Shown: positions 42,479 to 54,698 of the stretch, in pieces
How positions within the stretch are numbered: the first letter of the stretch is position 1
How the letters are laid out: the number at the start of each line of letters is the position of its first letter
Source: Taeniopygia guttata
Taxonomy: Eukaryota > Chordata > Aves > Passeriformes > Estrildidae
Reading direction: 5' to 3'
DNA: 64,000 nt
NCBI RefSeq assembly: GCF_048771995.1
Contig: NC_133060.1
Span: forward strand, 4,149,501-4,213,500
The notes under the pieces: model-generated
The model's database searches: none
Told to the model about the DNA's origin: nothing
What the model saw: the letters and a program-made list of their open reading frames with translations, nothing else
Translations under genes and position numbers: made by a program

Positions 42479-44661
42479 ACCTTAGAAACTGGTGGAATTT
42501 GTAGGAGGTGTAAGCTGGGCCACTGTTGGTCTTAACAGATTGTGGAATGTGCAAGGTGGAAAAGGCAAGGAGGAAGTGCCGGGTGACGTCCTTGGCCTTC
42601 TCTCCTGCGTGCACTGAGGTGAGCACAGCCCCAGAAAAGGTGTCTATTGATATGTGAATGTACTTGAGCCTGCCAAAGGGGGCATAATGGGTGACGTCCA
42701 TTTGCCACACTTGGAGGCTCTCTAAACCTTGGGGGTTAATCCCAGCTCCCAGTGACGGCAAGGTATGTTCTTGGTGACTGGGGCATGAGCCCCCAATTGC
42801 TCTGGCTTGGTCTCTTGGTAATTTGAACATCCGCATGAAAGTGGGAACATTCTGATGGAAAAAGTTGTGACTCAGCTTAGCCTGTTGGAAAATGTCTGGC
42901 AAGGTGTTGCTGAGCGCCATAGCCAGAGCATCAGCTCTCTGTTTTCCCTCAGTCATAAGTCCTGGAAGGACAGTGTGTGACTTTACCTGCATAATATGAT
43001 AGGGTTGCTCTCAGTGGGAGGGAGGGTCAAGAGCAATTGGTACAAATTTGGATTTACAACCTCTTTTAATATAGAATTTACAGCTACTCCAGCAACATAA
43101 ACTGCATCGGTGGCTAGGTTTAATGGTTGTCTGAACCTCTCAAATGCTCTGACTACAGCAACCTAATTCCACAACCTGTGGGGATCCTTGGACAATTTGC
43201 ACATCAGACTCCCACTCCTGAGTGTCTGGGTCTTTCCAAGTCATAACTGCCTTGTTGGATCCTTCTGAGCTCTTGGTAAAAATGGTCAGGGCTTTGAGAG
43301 GAGTTCTACTTTGAAGTGATTTGGGGACTAAATGGAAAACCTAATTTAAAAAATTTGTATTTGGAATAATGAATTGAAATTTGGCCTGGGTAGCCATCTA
43401 GGCCAAACTGGAGGTGCTCATTCATCTGGGGCAAAGCATGCAGCTAGTTTAAAATCAATCGTAGGTATATGCATGCTAAATTACACCCCACCAGGGTCTG
43501 GAGGTGTGCTCAGGCTTTTATAATGAGTTGAGCCATCAGCTCCTGGGCTATGGTGATGATCTGAACTGGTCGGTGGGACTGGAACACTCACTCTATAATT
43601 AAAAGTTGGTCTTTCAAAGTAGAATCCCATTAAAAGATCAGTCCATGGAATTTGGGTGACTTACCCAAGATGGCAAATTTAAAGGGCAGATTTGGGTCAG
43701 CACAATGGGCTTGCCTCATGGACAATGCTGTGGAAACTTTCTCAATGGCTACCCTGGCCTCTGGCATGATGGTTCACAGCAAGTCAAGGTCCTCACTTCC
43801 TTGCAGAAGATTGAAGAGAGGTTTGAGGTCCTCAGTTTTGATCCCCATCAGCAGATGGACCCAGTTGTTGCTCTGGCAGAACTGGTGAAGATCTCTCAGG
43901 GTCTTCAGATTTTCTTTGATGGTTAGCTGCTGAGGCATGATGGACCTCTTGCTGATCCAGAGTCCAAGGCAGGTCTATGCACAGGTGTGCTGAATCTTCT
44001 CTGTTCTGACTTCAAATTCTGCCTCTTTGATCGCAGGGATTGTCTTTGTAAGTACAGTGTTCAAATAGACATTAGTCTGAGTGCAGATCAAACTATCATC
44101 CATGTAATAGAGTAAAATGGCATCTGGGAACTTTTCACAGATGGGCGAGAGAATGTGGATGACAAACCACTACCATAGAGATGGGGAGTTCTTCATTGCT
44201 AGGGGGAGGATCCACAGGTGGTACCTCCTGCGGGAACCTTGCCTGTTCAGGCATGGGACTGAGAAGGCAAGCCACAGGGAATCTCTGGGATGGAGTGAGA
44301 TGTTAGAAAAGCAGTCTTTGATGTCAATGACTGCCAACCTCCAATCTCTGGGAAGCATTGAGGGTGAGGGCAGGCTGGGCTGCAGGGGACATATGCCTTC
44401 AATTACCTCATTGATCTTCCTGAGGTCGTGCCGGAGCCGCCACCAGTCTTTGCCAGTTTTTTTGATGACAAAGGCAGGGGTGCTCCAAGGGCTGTTGGTT
44501 GGTGCGATGTGGCCCTTGGACAACTGCTCCTGCACGACAGACTTGAGTGCTTTCAGCTTTTCATCTGGGAGGGGCCGCTGGTCCACCCACCCTGGTTCAT
44601 TGGTCTTCCAGGTGAGTGGGGGGGTGGTGCGGACTACAGTGGTCCTGTCTAGAAATCCCAA
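42479..44661 (-). pseudogene. pol remnant: RT, RNase H, integrase core
   Basis: RT starts near 44661 with PLPDEKLKALKS and WRLRHDLRKINEVIE. IDIKDCF and the active-site box YMDD (in LLYYMDDSLI, near 44090-44110) follow. RNase H text is weak. Integrase begins after KQRADALAMA with HNFFHQN and DVTHYAPFGRLKYIHISID. At the second catalytic site the sequence is VKTNSGPAYTS, so the usual Asp is replaced. It breaks at 42479 at the inserted block. Confidence 0.8.
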
Positions 44662-45362
44662 GGGATTTCTAGCCTAGCCCCGCATTGAGACAGCAAGTCC
44701 CTGTCCCATAAGGTGATGGCTGCCCTCACTACGAATGGCCTTATTGTTGCCCCTTGACCCTCAGTTCCCTCAATCAAGATGGTGTGCTGGCTTCTCAGGG
44801 AGGTGGCAATTCCTCTAATCCTAGAGATGACAGCATTTGCGGGCACCAATTCTCAGTCCAGTGGCCACTCAGAGCAGGTGATGATAGTAACATCTGCTCC
44901 AGTGTCTGCTGTCCCGGGAAGATAGATCTTGTCCCCCTTATTAAATAGGTAACATTTGATGATGGTTTTGTTGTGGCACACAGTCTCAGCCCAGAACACC
45001 GCTGTTTTCTCTGGCATTGCTTTAGTCCAGTCCGGTAGTAAAAAAGCTTGGGCAATGGAGATGCCCCTGTGTAAAAACCAAGGTGGATCCCAACACATAA
45101 CTTTGATGGTGATTTCATCTTTTGGACCCATCGTTTGAATTTTTGGGAATATTTGTAATGCATCTGGTCCATTAAGAGAGTCTCCAATGATTAGAATGTC
45201 CTGTGGCCCATCAGCAGGTCTGCATTTACCCACTGGTATTTTGTAAACTTCCTCCTCACCAAACTGAATAGAAAGGGAGCTTACCCAGTGCACATCGGGT
45301 CCCCACCTAGGTATGTTGGTAGGCCTCGGAGAGTAGGTGCCCCTCTTCATAGTCTGTGTCAT
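44649..45362 (-). pseudogene. Retroviral protease with upstream dUTPase-like segment
   Basis: The catalytic Asp-Thr-Gly is visible in ADTGADVTII. After a break the frame continues to LWDRDLLSQCG. Text upstream (PKDEITIKVMCWDPP, ISIAQAFLLPDW) resembles the dUTPase-like domain found before class II proteases. The junction between the two ORF pieces near 44850 is broken by a stop. Confidence 0.7.
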
Positions 45363-45379
45363 CTGCAGATGGTAGGGAA

Positions 45380-47250
45380 ATTGTGGACAATATTTAAAGT
45401 GCTCTTTATATACCTGACAAGCGGTTGATGGGCAAGCAAAGGATGGATGTTTTTTGAGAAAAGCCTTTTAGCACTCAACCAGAAGCTGTTCTAGTTTTCC
45501 GCAGTTGTAACAACGCATATTGTCTTTTTTTTGAGGTCTTACATTGGCTGCTACAAATGCTTATTCCACCCCTAGCTGACAGCCAAGGCAACATTATTCT
45601 CGATGGACGTATTTCAGGTGCAAGCTTCAATCATTTGTTCTGTGGTAGGCTCAGGGTTGAGAGGGAGTGCTCTTAAAACTTTCTTACACTCTACATAAGC
45701 ATTTGACACAGCTAACTTCTGCAGCAGCCCCTCTCACCTCCAGGCATTCGATTTGCCTGTTGATGTTATTCTTGAGGCAGTCAATGAACCTGATATAACA
45801 TTCCTCTGTGCCTTGGTGGGTGTTTGCAAAGGTCTGTTGTGGGGTGGTCCCATCTGGGGTTTGCAGCAGTGTATTGACTGCAGTGTTTTTGATGTCATTG
45901 AGGGCAGGCCTCAACCTGGTCCTCAGGGTTGTCCTGATCTCATGCACCAATTATTAAGTCCATGGTAAGTTTGGGGTTGTCCTTCCTCTTGCTTATAAGA
46001 TGTTATTATTTGTTGAAATTGTTTTTTCCAGCCAGCCTCCCAAAGGAGGAGCCCAGCAGGTGAGAGGAGGACAGACATTATATGTCTCAAGTCATGTGGG
46101 GTAAGGACATGTGCTTCAAACATGACTCGTAATAGATTTTTTAAATATGGGGATCCCCTCCCATAATCTTTGCATGCTTTACAGAGCTCTTTCAGCTCCC
46201 CGTAAGGCATGGATTCCCACTTGGAGTTCCTCCCTCTATAACATTCACCAGGGGACATCCAGGATTTCTATCCTCCCTGCAATCTCCCTTCCCTGGCGGC
46301 TTGTTTCTGCACCTCTGCCCAGTGATCTCCAGGCTGGGTACTAGAGACTGTCCTTCAGGGAGGAGAAGGAAGGTATTTTGGCAGAGGAGTGGTAGGTCCA
46401 GTTGACCGATGAGGCCCCATGATCTGGGCTACTGGCAGTCAAGATGATTGCCTTCTAGTCAGCATCATAGCCACTTCCAGTTCCGGTGTTGTGGGAACCA
46501 GAGGTTTCCTGGACACTAGGGGTGGAGCTTAGAGCAGAAGGGGTGGTGTCCGCAAGGGGAGAGGCAGGGCCTGTGTTGGGAAGGGTGGTACTGGTAAAAC
46601 TAGAGGTTCCTGATGCAAGGCTGACCATTGACATGGTGGGTGGAGGGGAATGTGTCACAGGGGAGGAGCCCGATGGTGGAGGAGTGGGAACTGAGAAGAG
46701 AGGAGGAGGATCTTGGGCACCTTTTTGTGATGTGGCAGAAAAATTTGGCGCCATTTGACTCAAAATGCTGGGTCCCCTCATGAGGCCAGCGCCATCTTGG
46801 CGCATAGGATTGGATGGGGGAAATGGGAACTGGGTAAGCGGGCATAGGAAGGAGGGTTAGGTTAGAGCCCAGGATGGTGTGATCAGTGCCATCCTGAGAA
46901 GCGGACAGAAGAGGATGGGTGTAGATATTCTCAGTTTGGTCAGAGAGAAAAGAGAAAGATTTCTGCCAGGCTAAGCCTGGGAAAAAGTCCAAGAGGAATG
47001 TAAATAATCTACTATCTTGCTTTCCGTTCACGTTGTTTATAGATATGTTCTACCATACTGACCTAAGTCCAGTGTACCAATCAGGTGAAATGTTTTTACT
47101 TTAAGACCAATGGAATTAATGTTCACGATGTTCTTTTTAAAACAGAAATGTGTTTTGAATAAACTCTCTTGCTTTCTGAAATTGTACGAGTCACCTTGCC
47201 CGTTCCCTGGCTCAGCAGTGTCAGATGGGAGATGGCAGAAGGCAGGTGGC
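45380..47250 (-). pseudogene. gag remnant of the long class II ERV
   Basis: Capsid text (PYGELKELCKACKDYG, LTPHDLRHIMSVLL) and the major homology region (QGTEECYIRFIDCLKNN) are clear at 45684-46258. A zinc-knuckle-like CYNCGK lies near 45500. A Pro/Ser-rich segment and matrix-side text occupy 46455-47031. A frame shift lies near 45940, and the matrix start was not found. Confidence 0.7.
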
Positions 47251-47309
47251 ACTCCTGTGCCTCTTGGCGGTCTCCATCTCCCACCTTCCCTGAGAAGATG
47301 AGGGATTAA

Positions 47310-48718
47310 GAATGTGAGAGCTGTTGTTCACAAATAGAGATGGGCTGGTGGGTGACGTGGAGATTGGAGGCCGCTTGGGGCACAGTGAGCATGAAATTAT
47401 GGACTTCTTGATAATTGGTGAAACAAGGAGGAATATTAATAAGATCTCTACGTTGGACTTCTGGAGGGCAGACTTTGGCCTCTTTAAGGGATTTATTCAA
47501 AGAGTCCATTGGGAAACAGCCCTTGAAAACAAAGGAGTCCAGGAGAGATGGGTGTTCTTCAAAGCAGACATCTTGAGGGCACAAGAATTGACTTGACTGT
47601 CCCTGTGTGCTGGAAGATGAGTCGACAAGGCAAACGTCCAGTGTGGATGAGCAACGAGGTTTTGAAGGGACTTAGAAATAAAAAATAGATGTACCATCTT
47701 TTTAAGGAGGGACAGGTTTTTCAGGAAGTATTTAAGGGAGCTGCTAGGGCATGTAGAAAAAAAATTAGGTAGGCCAAAGCTCAGTTTGAACTTAACCTGG
47801 CAACTTCTGTTAAAAATAATAAAAAAAGATTTTACAAATATATTAATGGTAAAAGGAAGGGTATAACCAGCCTCTGTCCCTTATTGGATGAGGCAGGCAA
47901 CCTAGTAGCTAAAGATGAGGAAAAGGTGGAAATGCTTAATGCCTTCTTTGCCTCAGTCTTTAGTGGTAAGACAGCTTGTCCTCAAGATAGCTGTCCTCAG
48001 GGGTTGGTAGGTGGTGCCAGGGAGCAGAATGGTCCTCTTATTATCCAAGAAGAGGCAGTCAGAGAACTGCTGGGACACTTGGATATTTATAAATCAATGG
48101 GACTAGATGGGATCCACCCTAGGGTGATGAGGGAGCTGGCAGATGAGCTTGTGAAGCCGCTCTCCATCATTTATCAAGAGTCATGGCTCACTGGTGACGT
48201 TCCAGATGATTGGAAACTGGCCAATGTGACACCTGTTTGCAAAAAAAGGTAGGAAGGGAGATCCTGGTAATCACAGGCCAGTTAGCCTGACCTCAGTACC
48301 AGGTAAGATAATGGTATAGTTCATATTGAGTGCTATCGCACAACAATTACAGGATGGCCAGGGTATCAGACCCAGTCAGCATGTGTTTAGGAAGGGTAAG
48401 TCATGTGTGACCAACCCGGTCTCCTTCTATGACCAGGTGATCCATCTGGTGAATGCAGGAAAGGCTGTGGATGTTGTCTTATTTAGACTTCAGCAAGGCC
48501 TTTGACAGTGTCTTCCGCAGCACACTCCTGGAAAAGCTGGCACCCCACGGATTGGACAGGAGCACTCTTCGCTGGGTTAGGAACTGGCTGTATGGCTGGG
48601 CCCAGAGAGTGGTGGTGAGCAGTGCTGCATCCAGCTGGGAACAGTCACCAGTGGTGTCCCTCAGGGGTCTGTGGTGGGACCAGTTCTATTTAATATTTTT
48701 ATAGACGACATGGATGAG
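47310..48718 (+). pseudogene. CR1 ORF2 remnant, 5' part
   Basis: Pieces at 47324-47596 (end of endonuclease and linker), 47884-48252 (reverse transcriptase fingers and palm, with YKSMGLDGIHPRVM) and 48453-48704 (LDFSKAFDSVF) are separated by frameshifts and stops. The piece ends at the GATGAG where the ERV inserted. Confidence 0.8.
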
Positions 48719-49218
48719 TGTTGGGAAGAGTAGATAAATATGATTAAGAACCACAATAGTACAGCCAGGACGAATATAATGCCCCCTACTGGCTGGACAA
48801 TTACCCTCACCTACAGAGGGGTCCAAAAGCCAAATGGACTGTTCAATCTCACCCCTCGGAATGTATGGTTCACCCCACACCTGTAACCCTCCCCTGAAAC
48901 ATCAAGTGTCTGTGACCCCATTGGCCCAAGTCCTGTTCCAGCCCACCTTGAAGCCCCCCTTGATAATAGGTCTCTGGGGGGGCAGATGCCCTCTTGGATC
49001 TTCCCCTCTCTTCCTGGAACTTCCTCCTGGAGTCCCTGCTCCCACCTTTGTCTCTCCCCTCCCCCATCACCTCAGGCCCGTCCACGTGCTGAGTCTAGCA
49101 GCTCGAGGCAGGGCCTCCCTGCATGCCGAATAAACCTCATCCCCCAAGAGCAACCAACAGAGATTTCACCTATATTCCCCCCAAATCCGTCCGAGGAACC
49201 CCGTAAAACGTCTTTACA
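48719..49218 (+). mobile_element. 5' LTR, family A
   Basis: TGTTGGGAAGAGTAG to CGTCTTTACA, with AATAAA at 49129-49134. It pairs with 52115-52614. Confidence 0.95.
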
Positions 49219-49792
49219 GACCGGCGCCCAACTTCGGATACAACTCCACGGGGACCTGCAAACACATCCGTCTGGATGCCTTTCCAGCTTTTCTACCTGT
49301 AGGACACTTTTCCATGGACAGTAACTAAATAACCAGGTATTTCCTCCCCATCGGTGTCGTGAGCATGGCATTTCATTGCTAGGCAGTGCCGAAGCTGGAG
49401 CTCTTTAAAAATTGCCGAGGCAATCCTCGAGCACCGCGAATCCTTACCAAGTAGCGAGTTTTCGGAGCCCTTGGTGGATTTCTGCCCATTACATCTCTGA
49501 GCACAGGCGACCGCTCTGAAATGGCGGCGACCTAAAGCTCTGCAAGGAGACTTGCCGTGGCATGCTGCCACGTGCAGAGAGCAAAAGGCGAGCACTGCTT
49601 TGCACTGCCTGCGCTGAAGCTCTGAGGGGAGTTTGGAGCTCCCGAGCACCGGAAGCCGTTCCTGAGTGACACCCGAACCCGGAGCTCTGAGGACACCCCC
49701 GCGGAGGGTCCTCAGCACCGAATGGAGTGTATGTTGGAACCCGACAGACACCCCGCTTCTGCGACACCGAGGTGAGCCACACTGGTTTAAAA

Positions 49793-50647
49793 ATGGGACA
49801 ATCCCACTCCGCATCTGATCGAGATCTCTATAAGCAACTTAACCACCTTTTACGTAGCCATAACAGTATCTTGTCTAAGAAAGAGCTAAGAAACCTCCTA
49901 GAATGGATCTTACTTAATTTTCTGAATGCCGAGCGATCTGGTGTGTTTTGTAGAGACTTTTGGGAGTCCGTGGGAAATAGACTTTTTATTGATATTTCAC
50001 GGCGCGATCCCGCTGCTTGCGGACTACTTCCAGCGTACATGATGCTGGCAGAACTCTGCGCTTCTCAAAAGCCACTGAGAGCTGCCAAAGCCCTCCCTGC
50101 CACGGCCACGCTTCCCCCGCCGAGCCGCCCGGAAACCCCCCGCCCCGGCGACCACGCCGGCCATGCCGTGGCTCCCGAGTGGGCAGCCCCCACTCCCGCG
50201 GCCATGCCCTCCCCCCCACTCAGCCCAGACCCCGCTCTTGCTTCCACCTCTTCCCTCCCGAGCCACCCGGAATCCCTCCCTGCCGCGGCCACGCCTCCCC
50301 CCCCGAGCCGCCCGGAACCCGCCCTTGCGGCCACCTCTTCCCCCCCGAACCACTCCGCGGGCCCCGCCTCCCCCCCACGCGGCTCCCCAATGGTGCCTGT
50401 CCCGGCTATGGTGGCTACTATAGCCGAACTTCTACAAACTCAAACAACGCCTATTTTGCAGGCACAATCTCAAACATCGGCTGCTATCTTGCAGGCACTG
50501 CACGCGCTCGCCACCGCGGCCGCCCCACCTCCGCCCGATCCCCCCAGCCCCCACCTTAGCTGCATGAAGCCGTTTCCGGACCCAGCGACGTGCCCCTGCC
50601 AGCCCCCTTGCTCATCGACTCCCGCCGTTCCGCCCCCACGGCCATGA
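49793..50647 (+). pseudogene. gag-like ORF (matrix and Pro/Ala-rich segment)
   Basis: It starts MGQSHSASDRDLYKQ, a myristoylation-type N-terminus. A helical matrix-like domain follows (LRNLLEWILLNFL, DFWESVGNRLF) to about residue 100, then a long Pro/Ala/Ser-rich linker, stopping at 284 residues. A second frame, 50590-51174, continues the Pro-rich text, which suggests a frameshift. No capsid major homology region or zinc knuckle is left. Confidence 0.7.
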
Positions 50648-51233
50648 ACCCGGCATTCCCCGTGCTTCCCGGAGATGCTCTGGGACCCAGCGCCGTGCCC
50701 CTGCCACCCCCTCCCCTCCTGGACCAGCGGCCGGACCCCTCGGTAGCCGCAAACCCGATGTCCCCACTCCCCCCCACTGCTGTGCCACAGCCCACGGTTC
50801 TGGCTGAACCCCATCCGCTCCTGCCGGCAGCACTTCCTGGTTTGCCGACCCTATCACCATATCCCTCCGCATCCCTCCCTCCGCTGGATCTACATTCTGC
50901 CGCCGCACCCAAAGCCACAGCTACAGAGTATCCTTCTGCAGACGCCGGTTCTTCACAAGCGCTGCTGCCAACGAGCTCCACCCCTCCTGCTCTTCTTCCT
51001 CAGCTGACAGCAGCTCCTGCATCCCGCACAAGCAGCACCCCACCGCAATTTGGCACAGAAACCACGCAGCGAGAGGGAGGAGGAAACAATGTGGCATCAG
51101 CTTTGGCAAATAAAGGACAGACAGAGAACTATTTTCACCAAATTCTCAGCAAAGTGCTAACAATCTCCATCTGACAAACTGCCTTGAAATCAATTATGAT
51201 AGTCGCAAAGAGGACAGTCTGCATCCCCAAGCC

Positions 51234-51770
51234 ATGCCAGTGGCATTCAGCCAGCAAACAGCTGTCCCATCTGAGGAAGTGAAAGAAGTCCTAACAGCAG
51301 TCAAGGACAGTGGTATCTCCTTTTCCTATTTTAAACCACTGCTAAAAGGTACCATAGAAAAAACACACCAAACCTTAAAACGCATTTTAAATCAAAAGAA
51401 AGGGGGAGTAGAGCAGGCTGCACCTCAAAGGAAATTGAAAAAGGCTCTGTATGTTCACAGTTTTCTAAATAGCTCTGCAGGAGAGCCTCGACCCCCCCAT
51501 TTATAGACATTTCCTGAACACCAAAAAAGTAAAAAAATAGGAGCACCCCCCAGCTTTACTCAAAATCTTAGATTCAGGACAAATACAAGGTCCACACGGG
51601 CTTCTAACATGGGGGAAAGGGTTTTGCTTCTGTCTCTACAGGTCAAGGACTCAAGTGGGTCCCAGGAAAGAATGTGAAGCCTTACCATGCACCAAAATCC
51701 GCTGCCACCCCCACACCAGATAGTACTTCTGCAAGTACAAGCCAAGAAGCCAGCACCCAGACCTGAACTA
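51234..51770 (+). pseudogene. Gag-like piece joined to integrase C-terminus
   Basis: The frame 51234-51506 opens with text of gag-like or unknown origin. It then has THQTLKRILNQ and ALYVHSFLNSS, which belong to the end of a retroviral integrase. From about 51590 to 51770, in another frame, TGQGLKWVPGKNVKPY resembles the C-terminal DNA-binding domain. The join marks the internal deletion. Confidence 0.6.
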
Positions 51771-51790
51771 CGCTGCGTCATCAAGACAAA

Positions 51791-51922
51791 ATGACCTGCC
51801 AGAAACAGCTCAAGAGAAAAATGGACTTTTATCGTTTATATGCGTGCATGTTGCTTTTGTTCTTCTGTTTCAGTTTTTGTATTGAAGTTTTACTTGTAAG
51901 CCAACCAAAGGCAAATACCTGA
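51791..51922 (+). pseudogene. Short env-leader-like ORF
   Basis: A 43-residue frame has a basic start and a hydrophobic core (YACMLLLFFCFSF), then stops. Its position after integrase and its leader-like character suggest the start of a lost envelope gene. Confidence 0.4.
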
Positions 51923-52114
51923 GTAGCTTTAGCCAAGTCTGCAAGTTCTTGAGCCTTGCACCTTAGCTAAAGGAACTCTGTAAAATAAGCTTGTCTGTTC
52001 CAGTAGTAATAAGTATAGTTTTAGTAGCAATACCCTGTACACCTCCAAGTGTGCAGAAAATAGTTGTTAAGTCAATATTTAGTATTTCAAATGGTTCAGT
52101 GAAAACAGCGGAGA

Positions 52115-52614
52115 TGTTGGGAAGGGTAGATAAATATGATTAAGAACCACAGTAGTACAGCCAGGACGAATATAACGCCCCCTACTGGCTGGACAATAAC
52201 CCTCACCTACAGATAGGTCCAAAAGCCAAATGGACTGTTCCATCTTACCCCTCGGAATGTATGGTTCACCCCACACCTGTAACCCTCCCCTGAAACATCA
52301 AGTGTCTGTGACCCCATTGGCCCAAGTCCTGTTCCAGCCCACCTTGAAGCCCCCCTTGATAATAGGTCTCTGGGGGGGCAGATGCCCTCTTGGATCTTCC
52401 CCTCTCTTCCTGGAACTTCCTCCTGGAGTCCCTGCTCCCACCTTTGTCTCTCCCCTCCCCTATCACCTCAGGCCCGTCCACGTGCTGTGTCTAGCAGCTC
52501 GAGGCAGGGCCTCCCTGCATGCCGAATAAACCTCATCCCCCAAGAGCAACCAACAGAGATCTCGCCTATATTCACACCAAATCCGTCTGAGGAACCCTGT
52601 AAAACGTCTTTACA
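52115..52614 (+). mobile_element. 3' LTR, family A
   Basis: TGTTGGGAAGGGTAG to CGTCTTTACA, 500 bp, followed by the target duplication GATGAG. Confidence 0.95.
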
Positions 52615-53455
52615 GATGAGGGCATCCAGTCCTTCATTAGTAAATTTGGAGATGGCACTAAGCTGGGAGTTTGTGTTGATTTATTGGATGGAAGGAGGGC
52701 TCTGCAGAGAGACTTAGGTCAGTTGGATGGACGGGCAGAGTCCAACAACATGAAGTTAATAAGTCTAAGTGCCAACTTCTACATTTTGGCCACAAAAATC
52801 CCCTACAATGTTACAAACTGGGGATAGTGTGACTGGACAGTGTTCAGGCAGAAAGGGACCTGGGGGTGCTGTTCGACAGCTGGTTGAATATGAGCCTGCA
52901 ATGTGCCCTGGTGGCCAAGAAGGCCAATGGCATCCTGGCCTGCATTAGGAATTGTGTGACCAGCAGGAGCAGGGAGGTCATTCTTCCCCTATACTCAATG
53001 CTGGTGAGACCGCATCTTAAGTACTGTGTCTAGTTCTGGGCCCCTCAGTTTAGGAAGGATGTTGAGATGCTTGAGCGCATCCAGAGGAGGGCAACAAGGC
53101 TGGTAAAAGGCTTGGAACAAAACCCTGTGAGGAACATTTGAAGGATCTGGGGTTGTTTAGCCTGGAGAAGAGGAGGCTTAGAGGTGACCTTATTGCTCTC
53201 TACAGCTTCCTGAAGGGACTTTCAAGCTATGTCAGGGAACATACAGGTTGGATATTAGGAAAAAGCTTTTCCACCAAAAGAATAATAAAGTACTGGAATT
53301 GTCTTCCCAGAGAGGTGGTAGAATCACCATCTCTGGATGTGTTGAAGAAAAGACTGGACAAGACACTTGGTGCTATAGTCTATTTGAGGTGTTAGGGCAT
53401 AGGTTGGACTTGATGATCTTAAAGATCTCTTACAACCTCATTATTCTGTGATTCA

Positions 53456-54698
53456 GTGAGGGGAGTGGGACAATAACTGGGGAGGTAACTGAGGTACAGA
53501 ACAAACAACCTTCCCCAAACCTTCCCCGACAACTTTAACAGAATCATAAATTGAACGGAAAAGGGGGTATAATTTCCCAACCTTAAAATCCCTTCCACCT
53601 GCAAAACAGAACTTCAGCCCAACTCTGTCCCAAAACTGAAGCGACAGAACAGATTCCCTCGTAACATTTGCAAAGTATTTGAAAATTAAATGAACAAAAG
53701 CCTTTACATTTCCCCTTGAGAATTTCACACCCTTAGAAAGAAGGATTACTTTAACTTGGAGATAGAACTCATGCTGTGGAATGGTGAGTGATGATCCCAT
53801 TCTGGCAATTTCTCACACGCAAGACTTAAAAGAAGAAAATAACAGGAAAGGGTGACCTCACCTATAACACATTCACCACTCGGTGGGTCAAAGAAAGATC
53901 TTATAGGAGTCTCAGTGACGCAACTGATGCTCACCTCTGGAGGGGCTGCCAGTTGCTTCTTCGGGTTGATCTTCAGAAAAGTGAAGTCTTCCCTCGGGAA
54001 AGTGGTCGCCCAAACGCAAGGTGTTTCCAGTGGCAGCACCCACTGGAGACACTTTCCGGGTCTCAAACAAGTCAAGATCCCTGTTCGGTCGCCATTTGTA
54101 GCAGCAAAGAGAGGTGGTCAATGCCGATACCTTCCCTGCAAGCGTCTTCGGGGAGACGACGTTTGGGCAGGCACACGACACCCACACAAGCAAGCACTCA
54201 AGCACGCCATGGAGAGCTGTCCACAAGGAAGTGCAGGAGGGTCTTCTGTGTGGGGTTCCAATCACGGTTTTTTGGGGTCCAAGGCTTCTAGGGAAAAAAG
54301 ACTATGACAAAGGAGGGTCTGGGGTATAAATACAGGGAAAGAAGGGGTGGAGAAGAGCATCAGGGTCAATGGGATGAAGTCAGAGGTGTGGTACAAAGGG
54401 TAGGAACCCACAGGGAGTGTCAGGGTGGATGGGGAGTTACAAAAGCCAGTGGGGGACTAGGGAGTGTAGAATTTATTAGAACTTGAACTTAGAGAGGTAA
54501 AAGGGGTAGGGAAGTCAAAGACGCCAATGGGAATGATAAAACTGGGACAGATTAACAGAGTGCTGCAGAGCACCATGGGGGAAGCCTACTTTCTCACTCT
54601 AACCTGGGGGTAATGCCCAGAGCATACGGTGCATCCCTCCAGGGCATGGCCATTGCCTTTTCCCCAGGAGGCTCACAGGCCTCCATACTCGTCTGACA
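53456..54698 (-). mobile_element. Class II ERV 5' fragment: LTR, primer site, matrix
   Basis: On the minus strand: LTR 54698-54097 (TGTCAGACGAGTATGG ... GCTGCTACA), then two bases, then TGGCGACCGAACAGGGA (54094-54078), very close to a tRNA-Lys3 primer-binding site. A leader follows. A matrix-like frame starts at 53800 (MGSSLTIPQHEFYLQVK) and is cut at 53456 by the end of CR1. The outer LTR half matches the LTR at 38020-38294, so the two ERVs are related. Confidence 0.8.

Larger units (their letters stand above)
38020..47250 (-). mobile_element. Long class II ERV with gag, pro, pol and env remnants
   Basis: Minus-strand order: leader and matrix (47250-46455), capsid with major homology region (46258-45684), zinc-knuckle region (about 45400-45520), dUTPase-like and protease (45362-44649), reverse transcriptase (44661-43330), RNase H and integrase (43330-42479, resuming 41206-40719), envelope (39506-38392), polypurine tract (38309-38295), partial 3' LTR (38294-38020). 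Inserts interrupt it at 41207-42478 and probably 40011-40552. The stretch 39540-40010 is unassigned. No 5' LTR is present. Nearly every frame is broken. Confidence 0.72.
48719..52614 (+). mobile_element. Internally deleted ERV with paired LTRs and target duplication
   Basis: The 5' LTR (48719-49218) and 3' LTR (52115-52614) are each exactly 500 bp. They differ at 16 positions by my count (3.2%). A perfect 6-bp target duplication, GATGAG, flanks the element (48713-48718 and 52615-52620). Next to the 5' LTR is CCGGCGCCCAAC, close to a tRNA-Lys primer-binding site. The internal 2.9 kb holds a gag start, a Pro/Ala-rich region, a short integrase-end piece and an env-leader-like frame. Protease, reverse transcriptase and most of integrase are missing, so it could only have moved with help. 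Confidence 0.93.
47310..53455 (+). mobile_element. CR1 LINE, split by an ERV
   Basis: The 5'-truncated CR1 begins in endonuclease-side ORF2 text (LVGDVEIGG, TLDFWRADFGLFKG). It continues with reverse transcriptase (DGIHPRVMRELADEL, LDFSKAFDSV) to 48718 and resumes at 52615 as far as the 3' end (TTATTCTGTGATTCAG at about 53440-53455, typical of CR1 tails). The catalytic FADD box is altered (FGDGTKLG) and frames are broken, so it is inactive. The part from 48719 to 52614 belongs to the inserted ERV. Confidence 0.88.

Noticed and set aside
53852-54307. + strand frame of 151 codons
   Set aside because: Antisense to a retroviral leader, primer site and LTR; no family signature.
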